A stretch of DNA of 64,000 bases from Oceanirhabdus sp. W0125-5 (GCF_027938815.1 NZ_CP115913.1:4622001-4686000); one strand, 5' to 3'. Numbered from the stretch's first letter, positions 39,611 to 47,915 are shown. Notes: generated by a model from the sequence alone, not told the origin. Program-made: numbers and translations.

Positions 39611-40526
39611 TTTTTTCCCCTCCTACAACAGAAATAAAGTATTCTTCAAGAGTGTCCCCCTCATTTGAAAACTCTGTAGGGATAATTCCATTTTCATAGA
39701 GTACTCTTGATACTTGTTCTTTATCATCCAAATAATCATATAACTTAACAGATTTATCTGGCATAACTTTGTAGTTATTAGTATTAAGTTTCATATATAA
39801 AATTCCAACTAATTTTTCTGTTTCTTCACATTTTATTAGAAGATGACGTTTGCACCTTTCTTCAAGTTGTGAAAGGGTTAATGTCTGTTTAATTTCACCT
39901 TTGTCAATAATGATATAATCAGTTGCTGTTTGATACAACTCTGGTAAATTATGACTAGAAATCAAAATTGTCATTTGCTTTTCTTCACATAATTTTTTTA
40001 TTAGCTTACGAATCTCAGTTACACCTAATGGATCAAGTCCATTTATAGGTTCATCTAGAATAAGAAATTCAGGATTACCAAGAAGCGCAATAGCAATTCC
40101 TAACCGCTGCTTCATACCTAGTGAAAAGTTTTTTGCTTTCTTTTTACCAGTATCAGCAAGACCAACGAGCTCTAATAATTCCTCCTCAATCTCTTTATTT
40201 GGGATACCTCTCATAATTCTGTGAAGCTTGAGATTTTCCCTTGCAGTCATATTAGGGGTAAGTCCAGGATATTCAATCATACATCCAAGTCTTTTCCTTT
40301 CAATCTGTAAAGCTTTTTCACCTTTATGACCGAAAAGCTCAATACTTCCGTTTGTTGGGTAACTAAGACCTGATACAATCCTCATTAAGGTACTTTTACC
40401 TGCACCATTTCTTCCTATTAATCCGTATATTTTACCTGCTTCCAAAGTTACCGACACATCATGCAGTGCATTGACATTATTATAACTTTTAGTCAGGTTA
40501 TTTATTTTCAAAACATTTTTATTCAT
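39603..40526 (-). CDS. ABC transporter ATP-binding protein (BcrA/lantibiotic-immunity type)
   Basis: About 307 residues from ATG 40526; a GTG 12 bases earlier is possible but abuts the AAGGAG. The nucleotide-binding domain has Walker A GLIGRNGAGKSTL, signature NFSLGMKQRLGIA, Walker B FLILDEPINGLDP and the H-loop ISSHNLPEL. The C-terminal 90 residues are typical of BcrA-like subunits. It works with the adjacent permease as a drug or peptide exporter, and the neighbouring two-component system probably induces it. Confidence 0.9.
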   Translation of the reverse strand: MNKNVLKINNLTKSYNNVNALHDVSVTLEAGKIYGLIGRNGAGKSTLMRIVSGLSYPTNGSIELFGHKGEKALQIERKRLGCMIEYPGLTPNMTARENLKLHRIMRGIPNKEIEEELLELVGLADTGKKKAKNFSLGMKQRLGIAIALLGNPEFLILDEPINGLDPLGVTEIRKLIKKLCEEKQMTILISSHNLPELYQTATDYIIIDKGEIKQTLTLSQLEERCKRHLLIKCEETEKLVGILYMKLNTNNYKVMPDKSVKLYDYLDDKEQVSRVLYENGIIPTEFSNEGDTLEEYFISVVGGEKND

Positions 40527-40620
40527 TTCCTTCACCACTCCTTTCTATAACTCAAGTTTAACTCCCAAAGGTTTAGAAAAGGTTAAGAGCTAGAAAAAAA
40601 AGTGTGAAGAAAGAGATAAG

Positions 40621-41301
40621 TTAATCTTTGTATAGCCGATATCCTAAGCCCCATACCGTTTCAATATATTGTTCATTTGGATTTGCTTTTTTCAGTTTGT
40701 TTCTAAGGTTGCTGATGTGTGTTTTGATTGTATTATCATCACCTAGATATTCTTCTTCCCAGATAGTTTCATATAAATTTGCTTTTGTAAAAACCTTTCC
40801 TCTATGTTTGATCAGCATTTCTAATATCATGTATTCTTTTGCGGTCACTTCTATTTCAATATCATTTATAGAAACCCTCTTTGTGTTGTGATCAAGGTTC
40901 ATATCTTTATATCTAAAAACTTTATTTTCCTGTATTTGCTTGTGTGAACGTCGTAAATTGACCTCTACTCTAGCCACCACTTCACCTAAATCAAATGGCT
41001 TTGTAATATAGTCGTCTGCCCCTAACTTCAGAAGGTCTATTTTAGTTCCAACCATATCTTTAGCTGAAATGATAATTACTGGAGTATCTGAAAACCTACG
41101 CATTTCTTTCAGTATTTCATCCCCACTTTTATATGGAAGCATAATATCAAGCAAAATCAAGTCATACACTTGGTTTTTAATTTCATTGATACCCTCTATA
41201 CCCGTATAGGCCGATTTCACCTTATAACCTGCATCAGTGAGAGCTTCCTCTAACATCAAGGAAACATCCTTGTTATCTTCAACTATCAAAATATTATTCA
41301 T
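40621..41301 (-). CDS. OmpR-family response regulator
   Basis: 226 residues: receiver domain with phospho-acceptor Asp52 (DLILLDIMLPYKSG) and Lys in DDYITKPF, then an OmpR winged helix (IEVTAKEYMILEMLIKHRG through WGLGYRLYK). It is the first gene of the four-gene operon and the partner of the kinase at 37890. It probably binds upstream of its own operon. Confidence 0.92.
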   Translation of the reverse strand: MNNILIVEDNKDVSLMLEEALTDAGYKVKSAYTGIEGINEIKNQVYDLILLDIMLPYKSGDEILKEMRRFSDTPVIIISAKDMVGTKIDLLKLGADDYITKPFDLGEVVARVEVNLRRSHKQIQENKVFRYKDMNLDHNTKRVSINDIEIEVTAKEYMILEMLIKHRGKVFTKANLYETIWEEEYLGDDNTIKTHISNLRNKLKKANPNEQYIETVWGLGYRLYKD

Positions 41302-41392
41302 ATTTAACCTCCTGTATATAATCCCGTCACATTACATTTTAACAAATTTGTGCAATATATCCTATTATATCATGCACTTCTTTTATACTAAT

Positions 41393-41434
41393 AAAAAAAT
41401 ACTGCAACTAAGATATTCTTCTTAATTTCAGTAT
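41393..41434 (-). terminator. Intrinsic terminator of the MerR-methyltransferase gene
   Basis: ATACTGCAACTAAGA and TCTTAATTTCAGTAT (as read on the plus strand) form a long stem with G-U pairs, followed by seven U on the minus-strand message. It lies 15 bases after the stop. Confidence 0.75.
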
Positions 41435-41448
41435 AAATATAATAAACC

Positions 41449-42498
41449 TTATTTTTGAATCTCTACTATCCATGTAAAATTCACCGTATGTTCCATATGA
41501 ATCTTACAGTTTATTGAACTAATGTATTTTTGGAATTCTTCTAAATCAGTATAATATTTATTATCAATCACATTCCACAAGTCTAGTTTATCTTTTCTGT
41601 ATAGATCATTCTTACATTTTTCTCTTTCTGTATTATTCAAAAACATAAAATCCGCAATAATAATTTTCCCATCATCATTTAAGTATTCTAACATGTTTTT
41701 GATTGCTTCTTTCTTCTCCTTATTATTCAGACTATGAAAAGCATAAGTGGATACTACAATATCAACATCATTTTTTATAAATGGCTTGTCTAGAAAATTT
41801 CCTAATTTAAATTTCATTTTGTTATATTTCTTTCTTGCTTGTAAAAGCATTTCTAAACTTTGGTCCACTCCGATTACATCCATTTTTTCACTTAATTCAC
41901 CGCATAGATTACCTGTTCCACATCCTATATCAACCACTTTTACAGACTTATGTTCAATTATTCTTTTTCTTACTTCATCTAAAATTTCATCATATTTATC
42001 AAATAAGCCTAATTCGTCATTTGATCTATCTCTAACCATTTTATCGAATCTTATTGCCTTATTATCAAATCCCCACATATCTAACCACCTCCGTCTGTTA
42101 GTCTTATTTTCTTTTAAACTTATATCAATTTTTTCTACAAGAGTATCATAATTTTGTTTTGTATTTGATTCTAAGATATTATCTATACTTGTTTTTAATG
42201 TGTTTTTTACAACATCTAATTCATACATCTTTCTTTCCACTGCTTTCAATTGAAGATATAAACTTCTTGTAAACTGATTATTTCCATAGTTATTATTATC
42301 AATCAAATTTTTAATATCCTTAAGTGAAAACCCTAATTCTTTTAATAAAATTACTGTTCTTAACATAAACAAGTCATTTTCATCATAGTCTCTATAATTG
42401 TTCGCTTCTCTTTTAGGTACAACAATGCCATACTCCTCATAAACTCTTAAAGATTTTGAAGTTATTTTTAGTTTTCTGCATACCTCATTAGTTTTCAT
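41449..42498 (-). CDS. MerR-type DNA-binding domain fused to a SAM-dependent methyltransferase
   Basis: 349 residues. The N-terminus is a MerR winged helix-turn-helix (KTNEVCRKLKITSKSLRVYE, residues 2-70), followed by a dimerisation coiled coil (about 75-130). From about residue 185 a class I methyltransferase follows: VKVVDIGCGTGNLCGEL (motif I), MDVIGVDQSLEML, DIVVSTYAFHSL and DGKIIIADF. In MerR proteins the C-terminal part binds the effector, so the methyltransferase fold may be a SAM or ligand sensor, or an enzyme controlled at its own promoter. A MerR-style promoter with a 19-bp spacer lies directly upstream, so it is probably autoregulated. Confidence 0.88.
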   Translation of the reverse strand: MKTNEVCRKLKITSKSLRVYEEYGIVVPKREANNYRDYDENDLFMLRTVILLKELGFSLKDIKNLIDNNNYGNNQFTRSLYLQLKAVERKMYELDVVKNTLKTSIDNILESNTKQNYDTLVEKIDISLKENKTNRRRWLDMWGFDNKAIRFDKMVRDRSNDELGLFDKYDEILDEVRKRIIEHKSVKVVDIGCGTGNLCGELSEKMDVIGVDQSLEMLLQARKKYNKMKFKLGNFLDKPFIKNDVDIVVSTYAFHSLNNKEKKEAIKNMLEYLNDDGKIIIADFMFLNNTEREKCKNDLYRKDKLDLWNVIDNKYYTDLEEFQKYISSINCKIHMEHTVNFTWIVEIQK

Positions 42499-42516
42499 AA
42501 AATCCCCTCCAAAAAA

Positions 42517-42547
42517 ATTATAAACCCTACCCTTTGGGCAGAGTCAA
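42517..42547 (-). promoter_or_regulatory. MerR-type promoter with 19-bp spacer and operator
   Basis: On the minus strand TTGACT (42542-42547) and TATAAT (42517-42522) are separated by 19 bp, the over-long spacing that MerR activators correct by bending DNA. The spacer contains the dyad ACTCTGCCC-AAA-GGGTAGGGT, whose arms match at 7 of 9 positions. The -10 is 18 bases upstream of the start codon of the fusion gene. Confidence 0.85.
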
Positions 42548-42683
42548 TATAAAATTGCCATTTCTATTACTTATTTTTTAAAATAAAAGCCCCGCCAAAT
42601 GGTGATACTATAACGGGGTGATGAAACGATGATATATAAATTAATTTCTTTAGCTTTAATAAGCAGCTTATATTTACATAATA

Positions 42684-42720
42684 TCAAAGGGAACCTTATT
42701 TTTAAACAGGTTCCCTTTGA
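42684..42720. terminator. Terminator hairpin at the end of the RiPP operon
   Basis: TCAAAGGGAACCT and AGGTTCCCTTTGA form a perfect 13-bp stem around an 11-base loop, 38 bases after the ABC exporter stop. The T-run is weak on both sides. Confidence 0.6.
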
Positions 42721-42757
42721 ATTTTGGGGGTTATTGCCACCGAATATGGCTCTATGC

Positions 42758-44449
42758 CTAAGATAATTCCTCTAAAGTATATAAATTGTAAAAATATCCT
42801 TTATTATTTATAAGCTCTTTGAAAGTTCCCATTTCTTCAATCACCCCATCTTTTAGCACAATTATATTATTGTATTCCTTTAAAAGATGTTCTGATAATT
42901 TATGTGTTACCACTAGTAGTGTGATGTCTTTCATCTCTAGAAGAGATTTTTCTATGGTGAAAGACGTTTCATTGTCCAAAGAGGCAGTAGCTTCATCCAG
43001 TGCAAGAATCGGAGTATTTCTTATAAGTGCCCTTGCAAGTGCTACTCTCTGTTTCTCGCCACCTGATATACTAGAGCCATTCTCACCAATATGAGAATTT
43101 TCTTTACGTTCAAGTGAATTTATAAAATCACTTAGTCCTGAATTTTGAAATGTTCTATTTAATGTATCTGTGTCATAGTTTTCAAATAAGGCAATGTTTT
43201 CTTTAATTGTAGTATCAAACATAAAAACATCCTGTTGAATTACTGATATTAAATTATATATACTGCTGGATTCTATTTCTTTATTATTTAACCGATCTAT
43301 TAAAATCTCACCTGTATATTCATCATAATATCTTAATAGAAGCTTTAAAATTGTTGATTTCCCACTGCCGCTTTTTCCTACAATTGCGTATTTTTCACCT
43401 TTATTTATACTGAATGTAATATCTTTTAAAGTCTCCTTTCCATCAACATAGGAGAAAGAAACATCTTTAAACTCTATGGATTGCTCAAATGATTCTTTAT
43501 GTGTTCCTCTTTCTTCTGGTATTTTTTCATCTATTATATTCATAACCTTTTTACTTATTAGCTTTACAGATTTAAAGCTTCCAATAATACCTGAAATATT
43601 CCTTACAGGTGCACTTATAAATTCCATAAGCTGAATTGCAGCAACAAAAGTTCCAACTGTTATTTGCTCTTTTATAATTAGGTAGGCTCCTATTCCATAT
43701 GCTGAAAACTGCGCTGCATATGAGAATGCATCTACAATAACACTCATCCCTGCATTAAACTTTGAAAATTTATACCTTGAACTTTCTAATTCATTATTGA
43801 ATTCATTATATTTAGCATATATTTTATTCTGAATATTAAAGCTCTTTATTACTTCAAATCCTGATAAGAAATCTTTTGCTATTTTAATAAATTGACTAAG
43901 ATTATCTGAATACCTTTTTTTCATGACTGATAGCTTTTTTGCAAATATATAAGGTACTGCAACAGGAATAAGACTTAATGTAAGTATTGCTATTGCTATA
44001 AAGACATTCAATTTTACAAGTCCTGCACAGGCTATTATAAAAGAACATGCAGCTTGCAATATAAATAAAAAGTTAAAAAAATAGTTTCTTTGTAAAATTT
44101 CAATATCATTATTTATAATAGAAATATAATTTGCCGTATTCTTACTGCTAAAATCCTTTTTACTTCTTGAAATAATTTTTTTAAAAACATCATTTCTAAG
44201 AGTGATTACATTGAATTTAATATATTTAGCTAAAAATATCTTTCTTATATATGTTGTAATTAATATTATAAATATATATATTACTGTAAATGTGAGTACT
44301 TTCGTGAATCTTGTCATATCCTTTTCTGTACTTACATCTATTAATGCTTTTAATACAAACGCTAAAGCAGTATATAAAAACGAACTTAAAATTACAAAAA
44401 ACACATTTATAAAAAATAACTTTTTCGATTTTAAAAGATATCTTTTCAT
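42758..44449 (-). CDS. ABC exporter (permease-ATPase fusion) of the RiPP cluster
   Basis: 563 residues: six membrane helices (residues 1-290) and a nucleotide-binding domain with Walker A VGKSGSGKSTILKLL, signature SISGGEKQRVALARAL, Walker B PILALDEATASLDN and the H-loop in VTHKLSEH. There is no N-terminal C39 peptidase, so leader removal, if it happens, needs another protease. It lies 8 bases after the radical SAM maturase gene and is therefore the likely exporter of the matured peptides. Confidence 0.88.
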   Translation of the reverse strand: MKRYLLKSKKLFFINVFFVILSSFLYTALAFVLKALIDVSTEKDMTRFTKVLTFTVIYIFIILITTYIRKIFLAKYIKFNVITLRNDVFKKIISRSKKDFSSKNTANYISIINNDIEILQRNYFFNFLFILQAACSFIIACAGLVKLNVFIAIAILTLSLIPVAVPYIFAKKLSVMKKRYSDNLSQFIKIAKDFLSGFEVIKSFNIQNKIYAKYNEFNNELESSRYKFSKFNAGMSVIVDAFSYAAQFSAYGIGAYLIIKEQITVGTFVAAIQLMEFISAPVRNISGIIGSFKSVKLISKKVMNIIDEKIPEERGTHKESFEQSIEFKDVSFSYVDGKETLKDITFSINKGEKYAIVGKSGSGKSTILKLLLRYYDEYTGEILIDRLNNKEIESSSIYNLISVIQQDVFMFDTTIKENIALFENYDTDTLNRTFQNSGLSDFINSLERKENSHIGENGSSISGGEKQRVALARALIRNTPILALDEATASLDNETSFTIEKSLLEMKDITLLVVTHKLSEHLLKEYNNIIVLKDGVIEEMGTFKELINNKGYFYNLYTLEELS

Positions 44450-44457
44450 AACTTCCC

Positions 44458-45723
44458 CTATTTTTTATTTTTAGTTATACAGTAATCTTCATAATATTTT
44501 TTTATTTGTGGACACATTTCTTTTACTGTACAATTATCTTTTCGAAGCTCCTCCTCCCATTTTAATAATCCTTGAGGCATTGAGTCAAAATTATAATCTT
44601 TAGCAATATGTTCTACAGGTTCTTTATATAGATTACCAATAACACATACATTATCATCAAGAAATTCACATGGTTTTACTATTCCTCTTTCACTTATAGC
44701 CCATGTGAAAAGTCCAGCACCACATCCTATAGCTTTATACTTTGGATCTAATTCTTTATCTTTTTCTTCATCTTCCCAGGTTTGAATACCTATTTTCCCC
44801 TTATATTTCTCAGCAAATCTTTTAAGTTCCAATTTAATAATATCCTTCTCCTCTTCTGGAAGAACCCAAGACTCTCTTAAGCTTACCCCTCTTCCACATG
44901 GAACAAAACTTCCAAATCTAATTGCCCCAGCACCATTTTTATATGAAAATTCAATAATATCTTCCATCTGATTAATATTTTCCTTAGTAAGTATAGTTGC
45001 TATTGTTACTGGTAGTCCTGCTTTTGAAAGTACATTAATAGCATTTACTGTTTCTTTAAATGAACCAGGTATTGTTGTTACATTATCATGTTTTGATTCT
45101 ATATGAGAATATAGTGAAAGCTGAATATTTTTAATTCCTTTAAGTTTTTCTACATTAGAAGAATTAATTAAAGTTCCTGTTGTTGTTATTGTGGTATCAA
45201 AATTATCTATGGAGAATCTTAAAATATCAAAGAACTTTTCGTGGAGCATAGGCTCTCCCCCAGTAAGCTGTATCCCCAGTGATTTACCTTTAAGATATTT
45301 TAATGTATTCATAAGTGTCTCATATTTTATTGAGTTATTATTTTTCATTGAACAGCTTTTAAAACAATGAATACATTGTAAATTACACTTGTTTGTTAAA
45401 CTAATTGTAAGCATAAGTGGGATTTTGCAGTCTTTTTCTCCTGTTTTTTTCAATGGTTCCTGATTTTCCTCTTCACTAATAAATATTGCATCGGGTTTAC
45501 TTTCTATAAACTGAATAATAATATCTTGGATTTGCTGTATATCATCTGATTCAATTTCCTTTGATATCTCCTTAGCAATATCTTCAATTGTATTTTTACC
45601 AGTAAACTTTTGTATCATATAAACCTCTATATCATTCAATATATAATTTCCTATTTCTGTGAATAACACTCCATAATCATCAAAAAAATGAAGTGAGCTA
45701 CTTTTTAATACATATGGATACAT
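44458..45723 (-). CDS. Radical SAM/SPASM-like peptide maturase
   Basis: 421 residues. The first 90 look like a PqqD-like RiPP recognition element (LHFFDDYGVLFTEIGNYIL, then IEDIAKEI). The radical SAM core has the CNLQCIHC cluster motif (Cys113, Cys117, Cys120), the GGEP motif (LTGGEPMLHEKFF) and later GCGAGLF, KPCEF and several Cys (NCTVKEMCPQ, DYC), as in SPASM/twitch domains that hold auxiliary Fe-S clusters. It lies directly after the six precursor genes. The expected reaction is a radical-based cross-link or thioether on the precursors' Cys/aromatic residues; the exact chemistry is not readable. The SD GGAGGGGG is strong. Confidence 0.88.
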   Translation of the reverse strand: MYPYVLKSSSLHFFDDYGVLFTEIGNYILNDIEVYMIQKFTGKNTIEDIAKEISKEIESDDIQQIQDIIIQFIESKPDAIFISEEENQEPLKKTGEKDCKIPLMLTISLTNKCNLQCIHCFKSCSMKNNNSIKYETLMNTLKYLKGKSLGIQLTGGEPMLHEKFFDILRFSIDNFDTTITTTGTLINSSNVEKLKGIKNIQLSLYSHIESKHDNVTTIPGSFKETVNAINVLSKAGLPVTIATILTKENINQMEDIIEFSYKNGAGAIRFGSFVPCGRGVSLRESWVLPEEEKDIIKLELKRFAEKYKGKIGIQTWEDEEKDKELDPKYKAIGCGAGLFTWAISERGIVKPCEFLDDNVCVIGNLYKEPVEHIAKDYNFDSMPQGLLKWEEELRKDNCTVKEMCPQIKKYYEDYCITKNKK

Positions 45724-45750
45724 TCAATCCCCCTCCTTGTACCTAACCCT

Positions 45751-45793
45751 TATAAAATTATCCAGCAGAATAGTAATTATTATCTGCTGGATA
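45751..45793 (-). terminator. Attenuator-type hairpin between precursor genes and maturase
   Basis: TATCCAGCAGA and TCTGCTGGATA form a perfect 11-bp stem with a 13-base loop, followed on the minus strand by ATTTTAT. It sits in the 83-base gap between the last precursor gene and the maturase. Such hairpins often lower enzyme expression relative to precursor peptide. Confidence 0.65.
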
Positions 45794-45806
45794 GTACTAG
45801 TTATTT

Positions 45807-45932
45807 TTACTCGAATGGAGCGTAATTTAATCTCTCATCTGGACAAAAATAATTAAAAATCCTTTCTGGTAAACATATTCTTCCTTTTATACTACTAGAA
45901 GGTTTATAACTTAAAAATTTATCTTTAATCAT
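45807..45932 (-). CDS. RiPP precursor peptide 1 (two Cys)
   Basis: 41 residues with GGAGAGAGG upstream of the ATG. It shares the leader pattern KFLSYKPSSS with its five neighbours, then CLPERIFNYFC, so Cys20 and Cys30 are ten positions apart. This copy is nearest the maturase and has the longest tail (ERLNYAPFE). It is too short for automatic gene calling but clearly belongs to the array by alignment, spacing and SD. The mature product probably comes from the C-terminal half around the two Cys. Confidence 0.85.
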   Translation of the reverse strand: MIKDKFLSYKPSSSIKGRICLPERIFNYFCPDERLNYAPFE

Positions 45933-45976
45933 AAAATCCTCTCTCCTTATTTATTAATTATAATTGTTATTCATCT

Positions 45977-46093
45977 TTAAGGAAGAATTGGCAAATATGG
46001 CTCATCGCAGAAATGAGCATTAATTCTTTCTGGCATACAGATATAAGATCTTACATTTGATGGTTTATATTCGAAAAATTTTTTATTATTCAT
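45977..46093 (-). CDS. RiPP precursor peptide 2 (two Cys)
   Basis: 38 residues from ATG 46093, with GAGGAG upstream. Leader NKKFFEYKPSNVRS, then CMPERINAHFC (Cys19, Cys29), tail DEPYLPILP. The leader is nearly identical to peptide 3; the region after the first Cys differs. Confidence 0.87.
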   Translation of the reverse strand: MNNKKFFEYKPSNVRSYICMPERINAHFCDEPYLPILP

Positions 46094-46125
46094 AAAAGCA
46101 TCTCCTCATTTTAATTATTATTTGA

Positions 46126-46239
46126 TTAAGAATTCCATACATATAATGATGGACAATTTTGAAGATAAACTCTCTCAGGCAGACATATTTTTGCTCTTAC
46201 ATTTGATGGTTTATAATTAAAAAATTTTTTATTACTCAT
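46126..46239 (-). CDS. RiPP precursor peptide 3 (two Cys)
   Basis: 37 residues from ATG 46239, with GAGGAG upstream. Leader NKKFFNYKPSNVRA, then CLPERVYLQNC (Cys19, Cys29), tail PSLYVWNS. Same array and spacing as the others. Confidence 0.87.
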   Translation of the reverse strand: MSNKKFFNYKPSNVRAKICLPERVYLQNCPSLYVWNS

Positions 46240-46290
46240 AAAAACAACTCCTCTATTTTATAATTTCTACTTAATATTATGGCTCAGTAA

Positions 46291-46410
46291 TTAGACAAAC
46301 ATCATCATAATGTCTTCGTTACAAATATACACATGGAGTCTTTCTGGAAGACATATTTTAGTTCTTATATTACTTGATGGTTTATAATCAAAAAATTTAT
46401 TTTTATACAT
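46291..46410 (-). CDS. RiPP precursor peptide 4 (two Cys)
   Basis: 39 residues from ATG 46410, with AGGAG upstream. Leader KNKFFDYKPSSNIRT, then CLPERLHVYIC (Cys20, Cys30), tail NEDIMMMFV. Conserved CLPER core; hydrophobic Met-rich end. Confidence 0.87.
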   Translation of the reverse strand: MYKNKFFDYKPSSNIRTKICLPERLHVYICNEDIMMMFV

Positions 46411-46429
46411 ATCTACACTCCTATATTAT

Positions 46430-46549
46430 TTAAAATTTAAATGGAACTCTATTGCTTAGACAAACTTCTATTCTTAATGGACCATCATCACAAAAATCTG
46501 TCACTTTATTTAAAGATGGTTTATAATTAAAAAACTTATTACTATTGAT
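46430..46549 (-). CDS. RiPP precursor peptide 5, start codon ATC in place of ATG
   Basis: The frame gives NSNKFFNYKPSLNKVTDF, then C-x9-C (Cys20, Cys30) and CLSNRVPFKF. It has a perfect AGGAGG 7 bases before the position where the other copies have ATG, but the codon is ATC. No ATG, GTG or TTG lies in frame nearby. The leader is conserved while CLPER is replaced by CDDGP, so this copy is either translated from a non-canonical start or recently silenced. Confidence 0.6.
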   Translation of the reverse strand: MNSNKFFNYKPSLNKVTDFCDDGPLRIEVCLSNRVPFKF

Positions 46550-46560
46550 AGAAATCCCTC

Positions 46561-46689
46561 CTAATCTATAAAATCTGGAGCATAAGCTATTACATCCGGT
46601 TGTGTACATACATGAATTACGTTCATATTACACCACCTAGTCGGTTCCTTAGCAGTAGATTTGTAATTAAAAAAATTTGATTCTCTCAA
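46561..46689 (-). CDS. RiPP precursor peptide 6, TTG start (two Cys)
   Basis: 42 residues from TTG 46689, with GAAGGTG 5 bases upstream. Leader RESNFFNYKSTAKEP, then CNMNVIHVC (Cys20, Cys28), tail TQPDVIAYAPDFID. It is the first and most diverged copy of the array: KPS becomes KST and the Cys spacing is 7 residues, not 9. Its stop overlaps the SD of peptide 5 (TAGGAGG), so the two are coupled. Confidence 0.75.
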   Translation of the reverse strand: MRESNFFNYKSTAKEPTRWCNMNVIHVCTQPDVIAYAPDFID

Positions 46690-46725
46690 TATTTCACCTT
46701 CTTTATAATTGTTAGTGTTTTACAT

Positions 46726-46754
46726 ATAATAATTATATTACCATATTTTGTAAA
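46726..46754 (-). promoter_or_regulatory. Promoter of the RiPP operon
   Basis: On the minus strand TTTACA (46749-46754) and TATTAT (46726-46731) are 17 bp apart. They lie 37 bases upstream of the first precursor start. Confidence 0.6.
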
Positions 46755-47174
46755 TGTAAAATACTGTTTTTCTTCAATTTGGTCTATATTAGTTGATTTA
46801 ATCGAAATACAATTATTTACATGCTAATATCAAATAATTTTATTTGTAGCTAAAATTTAATTTCTTCACTTGAAAATTTAACCTGAAATTTATTCAGGTT
46901 ATTTTACATATAAAAAATTTCTTTGTTTAAGAACATGTTTTGATTACTTATTCTTCTCGTTAAAATTAAGTAAAAAACACTTATAATTGTTTATTACCTA
47001 GAATCTAATAATGATGTTATTTATAATTAAATTATCAAAAAGAGAAGGGATGATGTTGGATGAAAAGTTTAAAAGTATTTGAGGTAGTATCAGAATAATT
47101 CAACAGGTTTTACAAACTATTATTATGTAGTCTGTTTTTCCTGTAAATAAATAATATAATAAAAGGGGACAAGA
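46755..47174. other. Intergenic region between divergent RiPP operon and methyltransferase
   Basis: Very AT-rich. It contains a hairpin, TAACCTGAA-n5-TTCAGGTTA (46879-46901), and a tiny SD-preceded ORF, MKSLKVFEVVSE (47060-47098, plus strand), which I cannot relate to the precursor array. The promoter of the methyltransferase at 47175 must lie at the right end. Confidence 0.4.
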
Positions 47175-47903
47175 ATGGATTATAATAATATTATTAAAAA
47201 TTGTGAAGAAAGTAGTTATTTAATCAGTATGACACCAGTAGAAAAAATAGTTGAAGCAGGTTATTATATGGGATTAAATAATCAAAGTAAGGTTCTAGAT
47301 TTATGCTGTGGATATGGAGAAATGCTTAAAATTTGGTGTGAAGCCTTTAGTATCTCAGGTAAAGGGGTAGATATTTGTACGGAATTCATTAACAAGGGTA
47401 ATGAAAGAATAAGTCAAAATGGACTTAATAATAAAATATCCTTGGTTGTTGAAAATGTAAAAGAATATCATGATAATGAAAAGTATGATGTAGCCTGTCT
47501 CAGTGGTGAAGATTTGTTTGGTGGTTTAAAAGGTACTATCAGGTTTCTTGAGTCATTCATAAAAGAAGATGGTAAAATATTAATTGGTACACCATATTTT
47601 CATAATAAAGAAACCCCAAAGGAGTTGATTAAGTTTCAAGGTGAACTTAATACACTAGAAGAGATTTATGATATTTCAAAAGAGTGTGGTTATTTAATTA
47701 CCCACATTGCAGGTTGCACACAGAATGAATGGGAAAGATACGTAACTTGGAGTGCACGTCGTGATTTGAAATGGTTAAAAAATAATCCAAATCATATTGA
47801 TTACCAGAAGAAACAAGAATGGATTGACTATTGGTATAAAATGTACTTTAATTATAGAAAAGATTATGAAGGTTGGGCTTTATTTGTTCTTGAAAAAATT
47901 TAA
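47175..47903 (+). CDS. Class I SAM-dependent methyltransferase
   Basis: 242 residues. Motif I is SKVLDLCCGYGEMLKIW (about residues 36-52), followed by ISGKGVDICTEFINKG and IRFLESFIKEDGKILIGTPY, a Rossmann-fold methyltransferase with a small-molecule type architecture. It has a GGGGACA SD. A strong terminator follows at once. It is divergent from the RiPP operon, so a link to it is possible but unproved; the substrate is unknown. Confidence 0.85.
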   Translation: MDYNNIIKNCEESSYLISMTPVEKIVEAGYYMGLNNQSKVLDLCCGYGEMLKIWCEAFSISGKGVDICTEFINKGNERISQNGLNNKISLVVENVKEYHDNEKYDVACLSGEDLFGGLKGTIRFLESFIKEDGKILIGTPYFHNKETPKELIKFQGELNTLEEIYDISKECGYLITHIAGCTQNEWERYVTWSARRDLKWLKNNPNHIDYQKKQEWIDYWYKMYFNYRKDYEGWALFVLEKI

Positions 47904-47915
47904 TTTTATATAATT

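Noticed and set aside
42589-42620. GC-rich hairpin CCCCG...CGGGG as a riboswitch or terminator
   Set aside because: The stem is only five pairs with a long loop and no T run; no known riboswitch core is visible.
45800-46690. Regularly spaced repeats resembling a CRISPR array
   Set aside because: The repeats are the conserved 5' parts of six small ORFs, each with SD, start and stop; unit length varies and the repeats are not identical.
47060-47098. Twelve-codon ORF as a seventh RiPP precursor
   Set aside because: It lies on the other strand and has no FFxYKPS leader and no Cys.
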